Assembly (NCBI RefSeq): GCF_028290435.1
Contig: NZ_JAQGJV010000035.1
Location: 1 to 59,134 of the forward strand
Length of the DNA stretch: 59,134 bases
Origin: Devosia sp.
Lineage (GTDB): Bacteria; Pseudomonadota; Alphaproteobacteria; Rhizobiales; Devosiaceae
Reading direction: 5' to 3'
Each line of letters starts with the position of its first letter. The stretch's first letter is position 1. Positions 7,927-17,081 of the stretch are shown here, one piece after another. The notes under the pieces were generated by a model. The model saw only the letters and a program-made list of their open reading frames with translations, ran no database searches and was not told where the DNA came from. The translations under genes were made by a program, and so were the position numbers.

Positions 7927-9300
7927 TTACTGAGGGTTTCCGGCCTGTGCAAGAGGCAACACCGCAGGATGCTGTTGCACCATCGGCAAAGCCGCCTCAG
8001 CGGTGGCCGGACGCACGCTCGCAACCACCGGCACCTTCCACTCGAACGCATCGAGCCGCCCGGTAATCGGGGAGATCGGCTCCCATTCGTCGCTGGTCAG
8101 GCCATCGGCGGTCCAGGCCGGATCGCGCGGCGCCCGCACGGCGCGGGCCAGCCATTCGCGCGCCTTGCCCTGGTCGCCCGATTGGCCTTCCTCGATTTCG
8201 GCCATCAGGCTGGCAATGCCCTGCGTGGCGTCCGTGCCGACAAACGGCGCCAGCGCGTCTCGCGCCCTGCTCCAGTCATAGGCATCGATGGCGGAGCGGG
8301 CCAGCACCAGCGCGGCAGCCCGATGCGGCGGCGGCATTTCGACCAACTCGCCCATGCGCTTGAGCCGATCCACCGCCGAAGCGCCCGGCTGGGCATGGGC
8401 ATAAAGCAGCGCCACGTCAGGATGCCCAGTGGCGCGCCAGATTCGCCGCAAGAGGCTCATGGCCTTGCGGGTCTCGCCGCGATTGATGTGGATGCGCGCC
8501 GCAATCAATGCCGCGGGTACGAAATCGGGCAGCAGCTTCAGCGCCGTCAGCGCATGGTCGAGGGCCGGCAGCGGTGCGCTGGTCTCGGTCTCTCGAGCAC
8601 GTGCCGTCTCGATCACCGCCTGACGGCGGCGCTTGTGGGCCCGCTGCTCACGCGAATTAGTAGCTTCGACATTGACCATGGCGACCGCCTCGGCCCATTG
8701 ACCGCGCCGCACCAAATCCTCGAAAACTGCGGTTGCCGCCCAGCCGGCCTGTGGGGCCAACGCTTGCGCCTTGCGGGCAAAGGTCAACGCAGCTTCGGGG
8801 CGGGCCTGGGTGCGCGCCTGCTCGTAAAGTCCGGCCAGAGCCGCCAGCGCCGTGCGCTCGTCAGCGATCAGGGCGCGATAATGCTCGCGCGCCGCTGCCA
8901 TATCGCCCACTGCCAGATCGGCGCGAGCCTCCAGTAGCCGCGCCGCCTGATTGGTCGGCAGCCGCGCCTGCGCTTCGCGCGCCAAGAGGCGTGCCCGCAC
9001 TGGATCGCCGGCTTGCAGCGCAATGATCGCATCGCTCAGGGCCTCGACGCCCTGCTCCTTGCGCCGCTCACGATTGCGCCGTGCCATGGAGCGCGGTGCC
9101 GAAATGATGCGCCGCAGCACGGCCCAGACAACGATGACCACGATAGCCACCAGCAGGAACAGGAAAATCGCCACGCCCAGCCGCGGCTGCATGCGATAGC
9201 CCGCCGCTTCCAGCGCCAGCGTGCCATCGAGCGAGATCAGCCAAGCCGCCAGCGCGGTGATGAACAGGCTGCCGACAATCCAAGAGGCCAGCCGGATCAT
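7927..9300 (-). CDS. hemY: HemY-like TPR membrane protein
   Basis: This is a 457-aa inner-membrane protein of the HemY type found with haem synthesis genes. Two N-terminal membrane helices (about residues 1-25 and 41-63) carry the HemY_N domain, followed by a long Ala-rich series of TPR-like helices facing the cytoplasm. The exact biochemical role of HemY in haem synthesis is unsettled. Its start overlaps the stop of the mitofilin-like gene by 4 bp (ATGA), placing it last in a hemC-hemD-mitofilin-hemY transcript. Confidence 0.85.
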   Translation of the reverse strand: MIRLASWIVGSLFITALAAWLISLDGTLALEAAGYRMQPRLGVAIFLFLLVAIVVIVVWAVLRRIISAPRSMARRNRERRKEQGVEALSDAIIALQAGDPVRARLLAREAQARLPTNQAARLLEARADLAVGDMAAAREHYRALIADERTALAALAGLYEQARTQARPEAALTFARKAQALAPQAGWAATAVFEDLVRRGQWAEAVAMVNVEATNSREQRAHKRRRQAVIETARARETETSAPLPALDHALTALKLLPDFVPAALIAARIHINRGETRKAMSLLRRIWRATGHPDVALLYAHAQPGASAVDRLKRMGELVEMPPPHRAAALVLARSAIDAYDWSRARDALAPFVGTDATQGIASLMAEIEEGQSGDQGKAREWLARAVRAPRDPAWTADGLTSDEWEPISPITGRLDAFEWKVPVVASVRPATAEAALPMVQQHPAVLPLAQAGNPQ

Positions 9301-10511
9301 GAAGCGCTCCCGTTCAGCGCCTGCGTCCGCAAGGCTTCTAGGAATTTGCCGGCCTCGGCCTGCGCATGGATCAAGGCAGGGACGTCACCCGCCGCGGCCC
9401 GCATTGGCTCGGGCAAGCTACCCATCAGTGTTTCCGCCGCCTGGTAATCCCGCCGCGCAATCGCCGCTTCCAGTCGCGAGACCACAGCCTCGGGATCATC
9501 GCCGGGCAATTCCCCGGTCGGCCGCAGCGCAATGGCCGAGCGCAGCCAATCGAGCGCGCCATCCTGCCAGCCGGCCTCGGGATTGGCCGGACGACCCGCC
9601 AGCATGGCTGGCAGCACGGTAGCAAACTTGCTGGCGATGACGTCGGGCCGTGTCAGGCCGGTGGTGGCGCCATTGGCGATATCGGTGGGAATGCTGGCAG
9701 TAGGTACTGCCGCGCGCAAGGCCGCCAACTCGGTTTGATAGGGCCTTCCGGTGGCGAACGCCGATTCGAACCCGGACAGCACCAGCGGCAATTGCAGTAC
9801 CGCGCCGACATCGGCCGGCTGCTCGGCCAAGGCGGCCGTGGTGGCGGTGACGCTGGTCTCCAGCGTCCGCACACCGGCTTCTGTGGTGCCCATACGCGCC
9901 CCAAGCTCGTCCAGTCGCGTGCCGAAACCGGTCAGGCTGGTCTTGAGCGCCTCGATATCCGCCGGCGCGACCGCGTTAGCTGGCGCCGCCCCAAGTGCCT
10001 CGACCCGTGCCGTGAGCGCCGCGATATCGGCCTGGATGCCGCCCAGATCGACCGCCGGGGCGCTGGCCGCAGTAGCACCACCAGCCTTTTCGAGGCCAGC
10101 CACGCGAGCATTGAGGGCCGAAAGTTCAGACTGCGTGGTTTGCGTCACGGTCTGCAATTCGGGAATGGCGCTGCCAAGCTGGGCCAGTCGCGGATCGGCC
10201 TGCACCACCGGCGCTGGTGCGCTCGGCCAATAACCCAGCAGAGCCAGCCCGTAGGCCGCCGCCAGTCCCAGCACGGCGCCGGCAATTGCCGCGCCAAAGG
10301 CGAACTCGCGCTCAGGCTCGACCGGCATCGGCGTTTTGGGCGGCGTCGGCTTTGGGGCCGCATCCTTTGGCTCGGCCGGCTTGGCGGCTTCGGCCTTCGC
10401 TGATTCGTTCTCCGGCTTGGTTTCCCGCGCCTTCAAATCCAGCACGGGCGGCTTGACCGGGCCGCTCTTGGTCTCGGTGGGCTTGGGATCGTCTCGTTTA
10501 GGATCAACCAT
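9297..10511 (-). CDS. Mitofilin-like inner membrane protein
   Basis: The product is 404 aa. A Lys/Pro/Glu-rich cytoplasmic N-terminus (1-68) precedes a single membrane helix (about 70-92, FGAAIAGAVLGLAAAYGLALL). A long coiled-coil-type region and a C-terminal helical domain with REYQAAETLM-like repeats follow. The layout matches the alphaproteobacterial relatives of mitochondrial Mic60/mitofilin, which sit between hemD and hemY in many species. Mic60-type proteins shape the inner membrane and tether it to the outer membrane. The start ATG 10511 is 27 bp after the hemD stop. Confidence 0.8.
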   Translation of the reverse strand: MVDPKRDDPKPTETKSGPVKPPVLDLKARETKPENESAKAEAAKPAEPKDAAPKPTPPKTPMPVEPEREFAFGAAIAGAVLGLAAAYGLALLGYWPSAPAPVVQADPRLAQLGSAIPELQTVTQTTQSELSALNARVAGLEKAGGATAASAPAVDLGGIQADIAALTARVEALGAAPANAVAPADIEALKTSLTGFGTRLDELGARMGTTEAGVRTLETSVTATTAALAEQPADVGAVLQLPLVLSGFESAFATGRPYQTELAALRAAVPTASIPTDIANGATTGLTRPDVIASKFATVLPAMLAGRPANPEAGWQDGALDWLRSAIALRPTGELPGDDPEAVVSRLEAAIARRDYQAAETLMGSLPEPMRAAAGDVPALIHAQAEAGKFLEALRTQALNGSAS

Positions 10512-10538
10512 GGGACGGCTCCATCTTGCTGGCCCGCA

Positions 10539-11270
10539 TCATGGCCGGTTTTGTTCGCGCGTAACAGCCAAAGCCAGTGCCATCATGGCCTCGTCGCTGG
10601 GATAGTCGGCTAGGCTGATGCGATTGAAATGCGCCGCCATTAAGGGCTCCGCCACCGCTTCGGACAGGCATAACATGGCAATGCGCGAACGCTGCGTCCG
10701 ATCCAATTGCCCGTCCAACGCCTTGACCAAAAGTTCGGCCGTGCGCCGCGAATAAAGCAGCACCCCGCCGATATCGCCACTCGCCAGTCCCGACACGATG
10801 ACATCGGGCAGGGCCTCGACCGGCACCATGTCGTAGACGCGCGCCGTTACGACCATCACCCCAAACGGCGCCAGCGCCTTGGCCAGATCACCCGACAAAT
10901 GCTTGCCCGCCGGATAAAAGACCGGCCCCGTCAGACGCGCCCGCGCCATCAGGTTGACTAGGTCCGCCAGCGTTCCTGCCGCCGCAAAAGCTTCGGCAAA
11001 GCCCATACTGCGGGCCTCAAGCGCCGTGCGTTCGCCCACAGCGAACACTGGCAATTGCGCGAATTGCGCCACCACGCCGCGATCGGCCAAGGCGCGCAAT
11101 CCGTTGGTGCTGGTCAGCGCCAGTGCGGCAAACCCCGCCGCCCGCGGCAGGCTGGTGTCCAGCGTCCACCGGCTCATCAGGGGAGCTGCCACGGCCTCGA
11201 TAGCCAGGGCCGCCAGCTTTTGTACCGTGGCCTGCGCATCGGGCTCCGGCCGCGTCACCAGCATGCGCAT
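10539..11270 (-). CDS. hemD: Uroporphyrinogen-III synthase
   Basis: HemD cyclises hydroxymethylbilane to uroporphyrinogen III, the branch point to haem and cobalamin. The 243-aa sequence starts MRMLVTRPEPDA, the standard HemD opening, and has the SRRTAELLVKAL region late in the protein. Overall conservation is low, as is usual for the family. I chose ATG 11270 because it overlaps the hemC stop by one base (TGATG), a coupling repeated elsewhere in this window. The frame stays open for five more codons upstream. Confidence 0.88.
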   Translation of the reverse strand: MRMLVTRPEPDAQATVQKLAALAIEAVAAPLMSRWTLDTSLPRAAGFAALALTSTNGLRALADRGVVAQFAQLPVFAVGERTALEARSMGFAEAFAAAGTLADLVNLMARARLTGPVFYPAGKHLSGDLAKALAPFGVMVVTARVYDMVPVEALPDVIVSGLASGDIGGVLLYSRRTAELLVKALDGQLDRTQRSRIAMLCLSEAVAEPLMAAHFNRISLADYPSDEAMMALALAVTREQNRP

Positions 11271-12217
11271 CAACTCTGCGCCCATTGCGCGAGGAAGTCG
11301 GTACCCGCCAAATCGAGCAGTTTTTGTCCCAGCGCCGCCCCCAGCGCTTCGGCCTGCGCGGCGGGACCGGTCACACTATCGGCAAAGGTGGCTTGCCCAT
11401 CGAGGCTGATGATCTCGCCCTTCAGCACCAGCGTTTCGCCATCCAGGGTCGATAACACCCCCACCGGCGTGCGGCAGGAGCCATCCAGCACGCGCAATAT
11501 GGCGCGTTCGGCAGTAATACCGCGATGAGTCTGGTGATGATCAAGCGGCGCCACGATACCGGCAAAGCGCTCATCGCCACTGCGCACCGCAATGCCGATG
11601 GCACCCTGCGCCGGCGCTGGCATGAACTGCTCTGGATCGAGAAAAGCGGTGATACGGTCGCCCTTGCCCAGCCGGTTCAACCCAGCCACGGCCAGCATGG
11701 TGGCATCCGCCACACCATCGGCCAGCTTTTGCAGCCGCGTATCCACATTGCCGCGGAACGGGACGATCATCAGATCCGGCCGCAACCGCCGCACCTGCGC
11801 TGACCGCCGGATCGAGGACGTGCCGAATTTGGCACCCTGCGGCAAGTCTTCGATGCTCTTGGCCGTCACCGACATGAAGGCATCGCGCACATCCTCGCGT
11901 TCGAGGAACGCCGCCAGCATGATCCCCGCTGGCAGAACGGTCGCCACGTCCTTTGAGGAATGCACGCCGATATCGACCACACCATTGAGCAGCGCCTGGT
12001 CGATTTCCTTGGTGAACAGGCCCTTGCCGCCAATTTCGGTCAGGCTGGCATTGCTCTGTTGCGAACGATCGCCGCCGGTGGAAATCACCTGGATCTCAAT
12101 ACGCTCGGGATCGACCTGATGCGCCGCTGCCAACAGGCTCCGCACCAGCCGCGCCTGCACCAGGGCGAGCGGCGAGCCGCGAGTTCCGATCCGGGCGAAG
12201 GGCGGTTGCGATTGCAA
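11270..12217 (-). CDS. hemC: Porphobilinogen deaminase (hydroxymethylbilane synthase)
   Basis: HemC joins four porphobilinogens into hydroxymethylbilane in the cytoplasm. It is 315 aa, the normal size. IGTRGSPLAL opens the protein. GGKGLFTKEID and the substrate-binding GTSSIRRSAQ and FRGNVDTRL motifs are present. The cofactor-binding Cys lies in DGSCRTPVG (about residue 248). The loop usually written VHSLKDVP is VHSSKDVA here. It heads the hemC-hemD-mitofilin-hemY operon and is divergent from tsaD across only 57 bp, which must hold both promoters. Confidence 0.97.
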   Translation of the reverse strand: MQSQPPFARIGTRGSPLALVQARLVRSLLAAAHQVDPERIEIQVISTGGDRSQQSNASLTEIGGKGLFTKEIDQALLNGVVDIGVHSSKDVATVLPAGIMLAAFLEREDVRDAFMSVTAKSIEDLPQGAKFGTSSIRRSAQVRRLRPDLMIVPFRGNVDTRLQKLADGVADATMLAVAGLNRLGKGDRITAFLDPEQFMPAPAQGAIGIAVRSGDERFAGIVAPLDHHQTHRGITAERAILRVLDGSCRTPVGVLSTLDGETLVLKGEIISLDGQATFADSVTGPAAQAEALGAALGQKLLDLAGTDFLAQWAQS

Positions 12218-12274
12218 TGTCTTGGTGTCCTATAGTAGGCAACAGGCTCATGTCAGGGAGTAGACCAGTTCGTC

Positions 12275-13354
12275 ATGACCGGGCAAGCTTCGACCATTGT
12301 TTTGGGCATCGAGACCAGTTGCGACGAGACCGCGGCCTCCATTGTCATGCGCGACGCAGCGGGCAACGGTACCATCGTCTCCAATGTGGTGCGATCCCAG
12401 CTGGATGAACATGCGGCATTCGGCGGCGTTGTCCCCGAACTGGCCGCCCGTGCCCACGTGACTTATCTCGATCATATAATCGCCCAGGCCTGCCGCGAGG
12501 CGGGGATTGCACTGGAGGAGGTCGACGCCATCGCCGCCACCGCGGGCCCCGGCCTGATCGGCGGCGTGCTGGTCGGGCTGACCACCGCCAAGGCGCTGGC
12601 CGCCGCGCTGGACAAGCCGCTGCTCGCCATCAACCATCTCGAAGCCCACGCCCTGACCGCGCGGCTGACCAATGGCGTGCAGTTTCCCTATCTGATGCTG
12701 CTCGTGTCGGGCGGGCACACCCAGTTCGTGCTGGTGCGCGGCGTGGGCGATTACGAGCGCTGGGGCACTACGATCGACGACGCGCTGGGCGAGGCCTTCG
12801 ACAAGGTGGCCAAGCTCCTCAGCCTCGGTCATCCCGGTGGTCCGGCCGTCGAAGCCATTGCCAAAACCGGCGATGCCACCCGCTTCAAGTTCCCCCGCCC
12901 GCTGCTGCGCGAGGAGCGGCTGGACTTTTCGTTCTCCGGCCTCAAGACCGCGGTGCGGCTCAAGGCCGAATCCCTGGCGCCGTTGAGCAATCAGGACCTC
13001 GCCGATATTGCCGCCAGCTTCCAGGCCACGGTAGCCGATATTGTCGCCTTCCGCGCCAGCCAGGCACTGGCGCGGTTCAGCACCGAGTGTGCGGGCCAAG
13101 AACTCAATCTCGTCGTCGCCGGAGGCGTTGCCGCCAACCTCGCGATCGCCGCCGCATTACAGACAGTCTGCACGAAACATGGTGCCACCCTGACCGTGCC
13201 GCCCATCGCCCTCTGTACCGACAATGGCGCCATGGTGGCCTGGGCCGGAGCCGAGCGCTTCGCGCTGGGTGCCACCAACGCTCTCGACACTGTCGCCCGA
13301 CCCCGCTGGCCGCTCGACCTGCCGGACATGAAGGTGGTGCCCCATGCCGCTTGA
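12275..13354 (+). CDS. tsaD: tRNA N6-adenosine threonylcarbamoyltransferase
   Basis: TsaD transfers the threonylcarbamoyl group to A37 of ANN-decoding tRNAs, working with TsaB and TsaE. The 359-aa protein begins with the ASKHA-fold motif [13 protein letters not shown]. It has the metal-binding HLEAH ([13 protein letters not shown]), [19 protein letters not shown] and the late [10 protein letters not shown] phosphate loop. It overlaps gpsA by 11 bp, so they are probably co-translated. In the same window, mtaB encodes an enzyme that modifies t6A further. Confidence 0.97.
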   Translation: MTGQASTIVLGIETSCDETAASIVMRDAAGNGTIVSNVVRSQLDEHAAFGGVVPELAARAHVTYLDHIIAQACREAGIALEEVDAIAATAGPGLIGGVLVGLTTAKALAAALDKPLLAINHLEAHALTARLTNGVQFPYLMLLVSGGHTQFVLVRGVGDYERWGTTIDDALGEAFDKVAKLLSLGHPGGPAVEAIAKTGDATRFKFPRPLLREERLDFSFSGLKTAVRLKAESLAPLSNQDLADIAASFQATVADIVAFRASQALARFSTECAGQELNLVVAGGVAANLAIAAALQTVCTKHGATLTVPPIALCTDNGAMVAWAGAERFALGATNALDTVARPRWPLDLPDMKVVPHAA

Positions 13355-14330
13355 AACTGTCAGCGTCATTGGCGGAGGTGCCTGGGGCACGGCTTTGGCA
13401 CAGGCTGCCGCGATGGCGGGCCGCTCGGTAACCCTCGTTGTCCGTCACGGCTCACAGGCCGACGAAATCAACGAGCACCACACCAATACGCGCTTCCTGG
13501 ACGCGCAGGCCTTGCACGCCTCGATCAGCGCAACAATCGACATACAGCCTGCAGATATCGTCGTATTGGCCGTGCCGGCACAATCAACCCGCATGATGCT
13601 CAGCGAAATCGATCCGAATTACCTGGCCGGCCGGCCTGTCATCGTATCAGCCAAGGGGCTGGAAACCGGCACACTAGAACGCCAGAGCCAGATCGTGCTG
13701 GACATGGCGCCCGATGCCATTCCCTACGTCCTGTCCGGCCCCAGCTTCGCCGCCGATGTCGCCGCTGGCCGGCCCACCGCCGTGACCCTGGCCGGTGACG
13801 ATGCAAGCGCTACCTCGTCGCTGGCTGCGGCCCTGGCCGGTCCCAGCTTCCGCCCCTATGCGGCCGACGACCGCATCGGCGTCGAGATCGCTGGTGCGTT
13901 GAAAAACATCTACGCGCTGGCCTGCGGCGCCGTCGAAGGCGCCAATCTGGGCGCGTCGGCCCGAGCGGCGCTGCTGGCTCGGGGCTATTCCGAAATGGCC
14001 CGCATGGTGGTCGCCATGGGCGGCTCCGCCAGCACGCTGACGGGCCTCGCGGGCCTCGGCGATCTCACCTTAACCTGCACCTCCACCCAATCGCGGAATT
14101 ACCAGTTCGGCATCGCTCTGGGCCAGGGTCGGACGGTCGAGGCCATCATCGCCGCCGGCGCTAAGCTCGCCGAAGGCGTCAGCACTACACCAGTGGCCGC
14201 CGAACTGGCGCGCAGCCTCGATGTCGACGTCCCCCTGATCGATGCCGTCAACGCGGTGCTCACTGGCCGCGGCACCATTCAAACCATCGTGGCTGGGCTG
14301 ATGTCCCGCCCGCTCAAACGCGAGGACTGA
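13344..14330 (+). CDS. gpsA: Glycerol-3-phosphate dehydrogenase [NAD(P)+]
   Basis: GpsA reduces dihydroxyacetone phosphate to sn-glycerol-3-phosphate for phospholipid synthesis. The 328-aa product starts with the Rossmann motif [15 protein letters not shown]. It has [24 protein letters not shown], the catalytic Lys in [10 protein letters not shown], and the C-terminal [12 protein letters not shown] and GRNYQFG-like [11 protein letters not shown]. It is the second gene of a tsaD-gpsA-yciI-EVE run. Confidence 0.97.
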   Translation: MPLETVSVIGGGAWGTALAQAAAMAGRSVTLVVRHGSQADEINEHHTNTRFLDAQALHASISATIDIQPADIVVLAVPAQSTRMMLSEIDPNYLAGRPVIVSAKGLETGTLERQSQIVLDMAPDAIPYVLSGPSFAADVAAGRPTAVTLAGDDASATSSLAAALAGPSFRPYAADDRIGVEIAGALKNIYALACGAVEGANLGASARAALLARGYSEMARMVVAMGGSASTLTGLAGLGDLTLTCTSTQSRNYQFGIALGQGRTVEAIIAAGAKLAEGVSTTPVAAELARSLDVDVPLIDAVNAVLTGRGTIQTIVAGLMSRPLKRED

Positions 14331-14333
14331 CCA

Positions 14334-14627
14334 ATGCTGTTTGTCATGATCGTCAAGGACAAGCCCGGAATGGCCGAGAAGCGCCTGGCTGTCCGGCCAG
14401 TGCATCTGGAACACCTCAAGGCGCTCGGCGAAAAACTGGTCATGGGCGGCGCGCTGATGGGTGCCGATGGCAACGCCGAAGGCTCCTTGCTGGTGCTCGA
14501 AGCCGACACCCTTGAGGCGGCCACGACGAGCTTCATGCAGGACCCGTTCTTTGCCGAAGGCATTTTCGGCGCGCCCGACATCAAGCCCTGGCGCGTGGCA
14601 TTCAATCACACCGGCCGCGAGGTCTGA
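14334..14627 (+). CDS. YciI family protein
   Basis: This 97-aa protein has the dimeric alpha/beta ferredoxin-like YciI fold. It opens MLFVMIVKDKPG, has the conserved His in VRPVHLEHLKAL and ends with a ...FFAEGIFGAPDIKPWRVAF segment. The biochemical role is generally unknown for this family; some members are dehydrochlorinase-like. It starts 3 bp after gpsA and lies 2 bp before the EVE gene, so it is co-transcribed with both. Confidence 0.85.
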   Translation: MLFVMIVKDKPGMAEKRLAVRPVHLEHLKALGEKLVMGGALMGADGNAEGSLLVLEADTLEAATTSFMQDPFFAEGIFGAPDIKPWRVAFNHTGREV

Positions 14628-14629
14628 CC

Positions 14630-15064
14630 ATGGCCTATTGGCTGATGAAATCGGAGCCGGACGTGTTCTCGTTTGCGGACATGACGGCCAAGACGGCGCG
14701 CGGCGAACCCGAATCCTGGCATGGCGTGCGCAACTACGCCGCCCGCAACAACATGAAGGCCATGAAGCTTGGCGACGAGGCCTTCTTCTACCATTCCAAT
14801 ATCGGCAAAGAGATCGTCGGCATCATCCGCGTCATTGCCCTGGCCCACCCCGATGACACCGCCGAACTCGGCAAGGACGGCAAGGTGATGTGGGAATGCG
14901 TTGACGTGGAAGCCGTCAAACCGCTGCCCAAGCCAGTGACGCTGGCCACCATCAAGGCAACCCCGGCACTCGCCGAAATCGCTTTGGTCAAGCTGTCGCG
15001 CCTGTCCGTCTCGCCGGTGCGCGACGATGAATGGAAACTGATCTGCCAGATGGGCGGGCTTTAG
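14630..15064 (+). CDS. EVE domain-containing protein
   Basis: This 144-aa protein is a single EVE domain, related to PUA and YTH domains that bind modified nucleotides in RNA or DNA. It opens MAYWLMKSEPDVFSF, contains the ESWHGVRNYAARNNMK segment that forms the binding pocket, and continues GDEAFFYHSN. It is last in the tsaD run and converges on yciB with 4 bp between stops. Confidence 0.88.
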   Translation: MAYWLMKSEPDVFSFADMTAKTARGEPESWHGVRNYAARNNMKAMKLGDEAFFYHSNIGKEIVGIIRVIALAHPDDTAELGKDGKVMWECVDVEAVKPLPKPVTLATIKATPALAEIALVKLSRLSVSPVRDDEWKLICQMGGL

Positions 15065-15068
15065 CAGC

Positions 15069-15779
15069 CTAGCTCTCGACCACAATCGGGGGCACATGCG
15101 GCGGCTCGGCCGGCGGCGCGTATTTGGTCAGCGTCGGGAGTTGCAGCACTGAGAACAGCACGGTCAGCGGCATCACGCCCCAGACCTTGAACGATACCCA
15201 GACATCGCCCGCCGCCTTGGTGTCATTGGGGAAATACGCATTGGCGCCGCGCCACACCACTTCATTGGCAATCGCCAGCACCAGGAAGAACAGACCCCAG
15301 CGCAGGGTCAGCAGAAACCAGCCGCGCGGCAGCAGCTTGTAGACATCGCCAAACACGTATTTGAGCAGCGATTGCTTGAACAACAAGCCACCCAGCAACG
15401 TGCCGCTAAACAGCAGGTTGGTGATGGTCGGCTTGATCTTGATAAAAGTATCGTCCTGCAGCCACAGCGTCAGGCCGCCAAACACCATCACCACGATACC
15501 GGTCACCAGCGGCATGACCGCGACCTTTTTCAGCACCAACCAGGCCACCAGCAGCGAAATCGCCATCGCCGCCATAAACACCGCCGTGGCGAAGATGATA
15601 GCATGACCGGCGAACCAACCGCTCAGTGTCGGATTGGCCGCCAAAATGTCCTCGCCCTTGGCATTGGCTAGAAAAAACACCACCAGCGGCCCTAGCTCGA
15701 GCACCAGCTTGATGATCTGCGGACGCATCTCGTCCCAGTTCAATTGGGGTTCGGCGGCTTCGGCCTTGTTATCGCTCAT
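15069..15779 (-). CDS. yciB: YciB-type inner membrane protein (septation protein A family)
   Basis: This 236-aa integral membrane protein belongs to the YciB/IspA family, thought to help keep the cell envelope intact and to interact with division and elongation proteins. At least five hydrophobic segments follow a polar N-terminus (KLVLELGPLVVFFLANAKGED, IIFATAVFMAAMAISLLVAWL, MPLVTGIVVMVFGGLTLW, LTLRWGLFFLVLAIANEVVW). The motifs ELGP, FFLAN, NEVVWR and WVSFKVWGVMPLT are typical. It lies 90 bp after ftsY on the same strand. Confidence 0.92.
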   Translation of the reverse strand: MSDNKAEAAEPQLNWDEMRPQIIKLVLELGPLVVFFLANAKGEDILAANPTLSGWFAGHAIIFATAVFMAAMAISLLVAWLVLKKVAVMPLVTGIVVMVFGGLTLWLQDDTFIKIKPTITNLLFSGTLLGGLLFKQSLLKYVFGDVYKLLPRGWFLLTLRWGLFFLVLAIANEVVWRGANAYFPNDTKAAGDVWVSFKVWGVMPLTVLFSVLQLPTLTKYAPPAEPPHVPPIVVES

Positions 15780-15869
15780 GGCTCAGATGCTTTCAGGTTT
15801 CGTCTAATGTGGTCCGCTATGCGGCGAGACGCAAGCAGCCGATACTGCTCAAGCATGGTGCAAATGCGG

Positions 15870-17066
15870 CTAAGCGATTGGGGCGCCGGCGATCGCCTGG
15901 GCGAAATCAGCGGCCTGGAACGGCTCCAGATCATCGACGCCTTCGCCAACGCCGATGAAATGCACCGGCATGCCGAACTTGCGCGCGATCGCCACGAGGA
16001 TGCCGCCCCGCGCAGTGCCATCGAGCTTGGTCATCACCAGCCCCGTCACTCCGGCCCGCTGGCCGAAGATTTCCACCTGCCGCAGCGCGTTCTGCCCCGT
16101 CGTCGCATCCAGTGTCAGCAAGGTGGCATGCGGCGCGGTCGGATCGACCTTCTTGATCACGCGGATGATCTTTTCCAGCTCGCTCATCAATTCGTCGCGG
16201 TTCTGCAACCGGCCGGCCGTGTCGATGATCAACACATCGCGACCTTCGTCCTTGGCGCGCGTCATCGCATCGAACGCGAGACCCGACGCGTCGGCCCCGG
16301 CCGGACCGCTGACCACCGGCGTATTGGTGCGCTGACCCCAAATCTGCAGCTGCTCGATCGCCGCGGCGCGAAACGTATCGCCCGCTGCCAGCAGTACCGA
16401 TTTGCCTTCGGCGGCAAATTTCTGGCTCAACTTGCCAATCGTCGTGGTCTTGCCCGAGCCATTGACCCCGATCATCAGGATGACGAACGGTTTTTTGGAA
16501 CTGTCGATTACTAGCGGCTGCGCCACTGGTCCCAGCACCTTCTCGACCTCGGCCGCCAAGACCGCCCGCACATCCTCGCCGCTGACATCGCGGTCAAAGC
16601 GGTCGCGCCGCAGGGTCTCGGTGATCGCGGTCGCTGTTTCCATGCCCAGATCGGCCTGGATCAGCACCTCTTCCAGCTCTTCCAGCGTCGCCGCGTCGAG
16701 CTTCTTCTTGGTGAACACATTAGCGATCGAGCCGGTGAGCTGATCCGATGATCGCTTGAGCCCGGTGCTTAGCCGAGCGAACCAGCCCAGGCGCGGCGCT
16801 TCGGGCACCGGCGAAACCTCTGCCACCGTCGGCACCGCGCTGAACGCTTCCGGCTGGGTTTCGGGCGGCCCCGGCGAGGGCACTTCTTCGGGTTCTGACT
16901 GTGGAACTTCCGGCTCGGGTGCCGGCGGCGTCGGCTCGACCGGCTGCGGCGGCGCAGGCGGCTCCGGATTGATCGGCAATGGCACATTCGGCACTGGCTC
17001 TGGCGCAGGCGTCTCGCCGCCGAACAGCCGCTTGAAGAATCCGGGCTTCTTTTCAGTCATCGCCAT
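15870..17066 (-). CDS. ftsY: Signal recognition particle receptor FtsY
   Basis: FtsY is the GTPase receptor that docks Ffh-bound ribosomes at the membrane. The 398-aa protein has a Pro/Glu-rich acidic A domain (about 1-95) and then the NG domain. GVNGSGKTTTIGKL (P-loop near residue 205), DTAGRLQNRDEL and TKLDGTARGG are intact. It starts 15 bp after mtaB in the dapF-mtaB-ftsY-yciB run. Its partner ffh is in this window at 23.6 kb. Confidence 0.97.
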   Translation of the reverse strand: MAMTEKKPGFFKRLFGGETPAPEPVPNVPLPINPEPPAPPQPVEPTPPAPEPEVPQSEPEEVPSPGPPETQPEAFSAVPTVAEVSPVPEAPRLGWFARLSTGLKRSSDQLTGSIANVFTKKKLDAATLEELEEVLIQADLGMETATAITETLRRDRFDRDVSGEDVRAVLAAEVEKVLGPVAQPLVIDSSKKPFVILMIGVNGSGKTTTIGKLSQKFAAEGKSVLLAAGDTFRAAAIEQLQIWGQRTNTPVVSGPAGADASGLAFDAMTRAKDEGRDVLIIDTAGRLQNRDELMSELEKIIRVIKKVDPTAPHATLLTLDATTGQNALRQVEIFGQRAGVTGLVMTKLDGTARGGILVAIARKFGMPVHFIGVGEGVDDLEPFQAADFAQAIAGAPIA

Positions 17067-17081
17067 ACTTTCAAACGCCCA

